In this document: positions 40,907-43,827 of the stretch, in pieces | Numbering within the stretch: the first letter of the stretch is position 1 | Layout of the letters: each line of letters opens with the position of its first letter | DNA from: Berkiella sp964502705 | GTDB lineage: Bacteria > Pseudomonadota > Gammaproteobacteria > Berkiellales > Berkiellaceae | Assembly: GCA_964502705.1 (NCBI GenBank) | Contig: CAZCXZ010000013.1 | Span: 1 to 43,827, forward strand | Length of the DNA stretch: 43,827 nt | Direction of reading: 5' to 3' | Program-made: the position numbers and the translations under genes | The notes under the pieces: generated by a model | Database searches by the model: none | What the model saw: only the letters and a program-made list of their open reading frames with translations | Told to the model about the DNA's origin: nothing

Positions 40907-42169
40907 TTAAGGGCGATGCCCTTTTATAGCATCTCGTTCATCTCTTTCAGGTGATAAATCATCTGAGCATGGGTTCTGCGAGCTTGCTGCTCCGCTGGAG
41001 AACTGTAGCACCTGGTTAAATAAATGCAGCTGTTGGTGAGTGGGTGTCAATTTAGGACAGTCTTCAAGACACGCAAAAAGGTTTGAAAGGAGTGATTTGC
41101 TTGTACTTGTGGCAAATTGTAATGCTTCATTTTGCTCTTCGCTAAAGCCGCTGAGCGGGATGTTATTTAGGGTGGCAATCTCTCGCAGAGCATTAATCAT
41201 CTCAATTTCATAATCATGCGGCTCACGCAGACGCTCTGGGCCATAATAGCCGTTGATAAAGGGAACCTTTCTATTAATATAATCAAGTATCGTACTAAAA
41301 ATTTCCAAAACGTTTTCACGATCTTCTGCTAAATGTTCGCGAACAGAATCAAATTTTAACAAACGATTTACAATCTCAAAGTGTCCATAACCTGTAGCAA
41401 AACGAAGTGCGGCGTTGTTAGTTGCGTTAGCATTCTCAGCTACAGCCGGAATCTCAAGCAATCGATTCACAATAGCATGGTGCCCTCTCCTCGCAGCACA
41501 GTAAAGTGCGTAGTTGTTATCTGCAGCTGCATGCTCTGCCACTGCCGGAAACTCGAGCAATCGATTCACAATCTCAAAGCGACCTTTCCTAGCAGCAGAG
41601 CAAAGTGTGTAGTTGTTATTTGTAGCTGCATGCTTGGCTACTTCCGGGATCTCGAGCAATCGATTCACAATAGCAAGGTGTCCATTTCTCGCAGCAGAGC
41701 AAAGTGCGTAGTTGTTATCTGTAGCTGCATACTTGGCTACTACCGGGATCTCGAGCAATCGATTCACAATAGCAAGATGTCCATTTCTCGCAGCTACGCG
41801 AAGTGCCTCGTTGTCATATGCGGCAACATTCTCAATCACTGCGGGGATCTCGAGCAATCGATTCACAATAGCAAGGTGTCCATTATCCGCAGAAGAGCGA
41901 AGTGCTTGGTTGTCATATGCCGCAGCATTCTCGGCCACTGCGGGAATCTCGAGCAATCGATTCACAATATCAAAGTGCCCCCTCTTCGCAGCAAAGCGAA
42001 GAGCTTTGTTTTTATTTGCTGCATAAACACGGACTTCTGGATTCTCAAGCAATTGATTGACTGTATCTAGCTTTCCGTAATAAGAGGCTTTATAAAGCTC
42101 TTTCAATGCTAGCGTAATGGATTGTGGTGGTGCATTTTGGTCTAAAACAGGGTAAGTCATGTTAAGCAT
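40907..42169 (-). CDS. Ankyrin-repeat protein, longer paralogue
   Basis: 420 residues from ATG 42169 (GAGG 6 nt upstream, the same ATGAGG context as the paralogue; ATG 42202 is further up). Eight ankyrin units of 33 residues, almost identical to each other (ALRVAARNGHLAIVNRLLEI, then PAVAENAAAYDN). The conserved C-terminal domain is shared with the gene at 39915 (NNIPLSGFSEEQNEALQFAT ... SPERDERDAIKGHRP). Unit identity at DNA level (99-bp period) means repeat number can change by recombination. Likely a host-protein-binding effector. The near-identical C-terminal tails may be a secretion or targeting signal. Confidence 0.87.
   Translation of the reverse strand: MLNMTYPVLDQNAPPQSITLALKELYKASYYGKLDTVNQLLENPEVRVYAANKNKALRFAAKRGHFDIVNRLLEIPAVAENAAAYDNQALRSSADNGHLAIVNRLLEIPAVIENVAAYDNEALRVAARNGHLAIVNRLLEIPVVAKYAATDNNYALCSAARNGHLAIVNRLLEIPEVAKHAATNNNYTLCSAARKGRFEIVNRLLEFPAVAEHAAADNNYALYCAARRGHHAIVNRLLEIPAVAENANATNNAALRFATGYGHFEIVNRLLKFDSVREHLAEDRENVLEIFSTILDYINRKVPFINGYYGPERLREPHDYEIEMINALREIATLNNIPLSGFSEEQNEALQFATSTSKSLLSNLFACLEDCPKLTPTHQQLHLFNQVLQFSSGAASSQNPCSDDLSPERDERDAIKGHRP
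41355..42060. repeat. Tandem 99-bp ankyrin-encoding repeats, long gene
   Basis: The core AGCAATCGATTCACAAT recurs every 99 bp exactly (ATCGATTCAC starts at 41461, 41560, 41659, 41758 and so on), covering seven to eight units with high DNA identity. The period is a multiple of three, which also creates a long spurious antisense frame. Confidence 0.9.
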
Positions 42170-42421
42170 GCGAATCCTCATAATTTTGAATTTCATTTTC
42201 AAGTTATGAGTATGTTATTTAAATGTCAGTAACTTCAGTATTAGTAATTTTTCTTAGATTTTGAGGTACTCACAAGTATTAATGCTAAAATGCTTTAAAA
42301 TTCGTACACATAAGTCCAAAATAGGAAATCACTTTGTAAAAAAATAAGATAACTGGCGCATAGCTTCCGATGAAAACTTAGCCTTGCTGGGAAATACTGG
42401 TCTAAGCTTTTTCCTACCTGG

Positions 42422-43827
42422 CTATTTAGGTTTACTTAGTGGCTTAACAAGGCTTTTGCTATCTGATGATGGTGCTTCCTTATCCTTCTTGATAACACGA
42501 CTTGCTTGATCAAAACTGAGCGATTGACGTCTTGTTTTTGGTGTATTCGGTGCTTCACTTGATGCAGCGGTCATGGCTTGCGTTTGTGATGAAATGAAGT
42601 CTGTATAACAAGCATTTGCACCTGGTAAATCATTGCGCAGGAACAAATCTAATAAGGTTTTAGCAAAATGATCAGATTCACCAGATTGGCCCGTTACTTG
42701 AGCATTTTCGAGTTTTAACAGTTTTTTAACATCATTAAGTAAGTGATGATATGCCTCGGTTAAGTCGTTTGGCTGTAAAATATTCGCATCTTTGATCATT
42801 GTAGCGATATGCTGCTGCATAGGATGATGCTCGCATCGTAAATAAACTAAAGCCAATGTTCTGGGTTCAAGTTTTAGGCTTGATGCTTGTTGAAAGGTTA
42901 AATATTGCTGCACTAAATTGGTTAAATCATCAGTAATAAATGCCTCATGGATTGTCGTTGCGCCTTCAATTGCTTTGCTCATTGCTTGTTGTTCTGTAAG
43001 GCCTGTTTTAAGGCCATATTGGAAGAGTTTTGCGTATACCGTTGATAAGTGCATCATTTCTGCGCAACTAGACCATGTACAATTACCAGCGGTTTGTGGC
43101 GTCATTGGGATAAATCCAACATCAACTAAACCTAAATTTTCTGTTACATAATTTTCATATTCTTCATCTTTAACAGGCATCTGGTCAGTAATCGAATTAC
43201 CTAATTCATTCGTGATTAAGTCTTTATTGTCAGGTTTTGTGACTTTACAGATCCGAACACCGGCGACTGAATCAGTGCCAGTTCGACTACGATCGGCAAG
43301 TAAACAGAATTCATCAAAAAAGCAGCAATTGACGGCATGTCCTGCAAATTCAGATTGATCAACCGTTTCTAGATTGATAGGAATGTTAACAACGCGGTTT
43401 GCAATCTGGGCAGTTGCAACTGTTTGAGCATTGTTACGAAAACTAATCGCACTCAGATCAGCTTTTATGTCTTGCGCAAGTGTTGATCCTTCAATCGGTT
43501 GCTGATAGATGTCTTGAAGGATCACATCTAATTGTGAAGAATTGGCGTAGAATTTATTTTGAATGTCGACCAATTGACTAACCATGTCAGCTTCGTACCC
43601 ACCTTCGACTTTAATCGGGACGCCTTCAACAGTACGTTCACCTGTTAAACCTAATCGGTGAGATAGCTGGTGTTCTAGTCTGAATCCCTTAAGCAACTCG
43701 GCTGCTTTGTTTGTATTGGGTGTGTTCAAAATCTGAAGAAAATCAATGGCAGAGTCACCAAGGTCATGAATGGCTAAGTATCTAATGACATTTTGTGTAA
43801 AGGGGTCATTAATATCAATATTGACGC
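42422..43827 (-). CDS. Effector-like protein with GNCTWSS motif, N-terminus beyond window
   Basis: At least 468 residues. The frame stays open to the window end, so the start lies outside; the codon at 43729 (TTG) is internal because ankyrin-like sequence continues before it (NVIRYLAIHDLGDSAIDFLQ). Downstream is a region containing AGHAVNCCFFDE near 43340 and TPQTAGNCTWSSCAEMM near 43070. The second, a Gly-Asn-Cys-x-Trp motif in a Q/T-rich context, resembles the active-site Cys segment of papain-like proteases or transglutaminase folds. That reading is inference and the catalytic partner residues are not certain. The C-terminal 60 residues are basic and disordered (PKTRRQSLSF, VIKKDKE). Same strand as the two ankyrin genes. 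Confidence 0.65.
   Translation of the reverse strand, partial: VNIDINDPFTQNVIRYLAIHDLGDSAIDFLQILNTPNTNKAAELLKGFRLEHQLSHRLGLTGERTVEGVPIKVEGGYEADMVSQLVDIQNKFYANSSQLDVILQDIYQQPIEGSTLAQDIKADLSAISFRNNAQTVATAQIANRVVNIPINLETVDQSEFAGHAVNCCFFDEFCLLADRSRTGTDSVAGVRICKVTKPDNKDLITNELGNSITDQMPVKDEEYENYVTENLGLVDVGFIPMTPQTAGNCTWSSCAEMMHLSTVYAKLFQYGLKTGLTEQQAMSKAIEGATTIHEAFITDDLTNLVQQYLTFQQASSLKLEPRTLALVYLRCEHHPMQQHIATMIKDANILQPNDLTEAYHHLLNDVKKLLKLENAQVTGQSGESDHFAKTLLDLFLRNDLPGANACYTDFISSQTQAMTAASSEAPNTPKTRRQSLSFDQASRVIKKDKEAPSSDSKSLVKPLSKPK

Noticed and set aside
41381..42070. 229-codon open frame opposite the ankyrin repeats
   Set aside because: It is generated by the 99-bp period (multiple of three), has a biased Cys/Ser/Val composition and repeats in step with the sense ankyrins. 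It is an antisense shadow.
1..43827. tRNA, rRNA, IS transposase, prophage or CRISPR array
   Set aside because: Read for conserved tRNA arms, transposase motifs, terminal repeats and spaced direct repeats; none was found. A covariance-model scan could still reveal small RNAs.

Overview
The window looks like AT-rich chromosomal DNA from an intracellular gammaproteobacterium of the Legionellales/Coxiellales type. An amoeba-associated, possibly intranuclear lineage such as Candidatus Berkiella is my best guess. This rests on the mixture seen here: ordinary gammaproteobacterial genes (katG, a CBS-domain protein, a YbhB-type PEBP protein, a GNAT acetyltransferase, a DUF2059 protein) beside many eukaryotic-like, effector-type genes. 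Those include two eukaryotic-type protein kinases, an F-box plus LRR protein, five ankyrin or ankyrin-like proteins, an EEP nuclease, a large atypical-kinase-like protein, a cytochrome P450 and a histone H1-like protein. Several carry basic, NLS-like segments. The lineage is an inference; no rRNA or other marker gene is present. No tRNA, insertion sequence, prophage or CRISPR array was found.

Layout. 1-2.1 kb: 3' part of katG, cut by the window edge. 2.1-6.7 kb: effector-like genes, namely a membrane-anchored protein with separated His and Cys motifs, an EEP-fold nuclease followed by a decayed piece of that first family, and an ankyrin-like gene overlapping a membrane-protein gene. 6.8-8.4 kb: hipA-hipB in the reverse of the usual order, with duplicated operator-like promoter repeats. 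8.5-15.4 kb: a kinase, the F-box/LRR protein, a 5'-truncated AbiEii toxin remnant, an 854-residue kinase-like protein and a small orphan. 15.6-16.6 kb: a HepT/MntA (HEPN-MNT) toxin-antitoxin operon with a third small gene. 16.8-26.6 kb: repeat and coiled-coil proteins, a second kinase, a secreted Gly/Arg-rich protein, the CBS protein, an ankyrin-like solenoid and the histone-like protein.

27-32.1 kb: a P450, an orphan, and then the most unusual locus. It is a two-gene cassette present twice. Each copy is a short peptide with a bacteriocin-type double-glycine leader and an invariant C-X23-C tail, followed by a membrane-anchored protein with FVPGG motifs. Each copy ends in a similar hairpin. 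Two small lipoproteins lie just downstream.

32.1-37.8 kb: GNAT, a ferritin-like diiron protein, a small membrane protein with a PEBP protein, a DUF4015 glycoside-hydrolase-like protein, a hipBST toxin-antitoxin operon interrupted by a 10-N assembly gap, and a DUF2059 protein. The hipBST promoter and three copies of its operator are readable. 38-43.8 kb: an RTX/T1SS-like secreted protein, two tandem paralogous ankyrin genes built from 99-bp units, and a larger gene running off the window edge.

How the genes work together: three toxin-antitoxin modules plus one remnant are interspersed with probable host-directed proteins, a pattern typical of plastic accessory regions in amoeba-associated bacteria. 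The double-glycine peptides and the RTX-like protein both imply type I (ABC transporter) export, but no exporter lies in this window.
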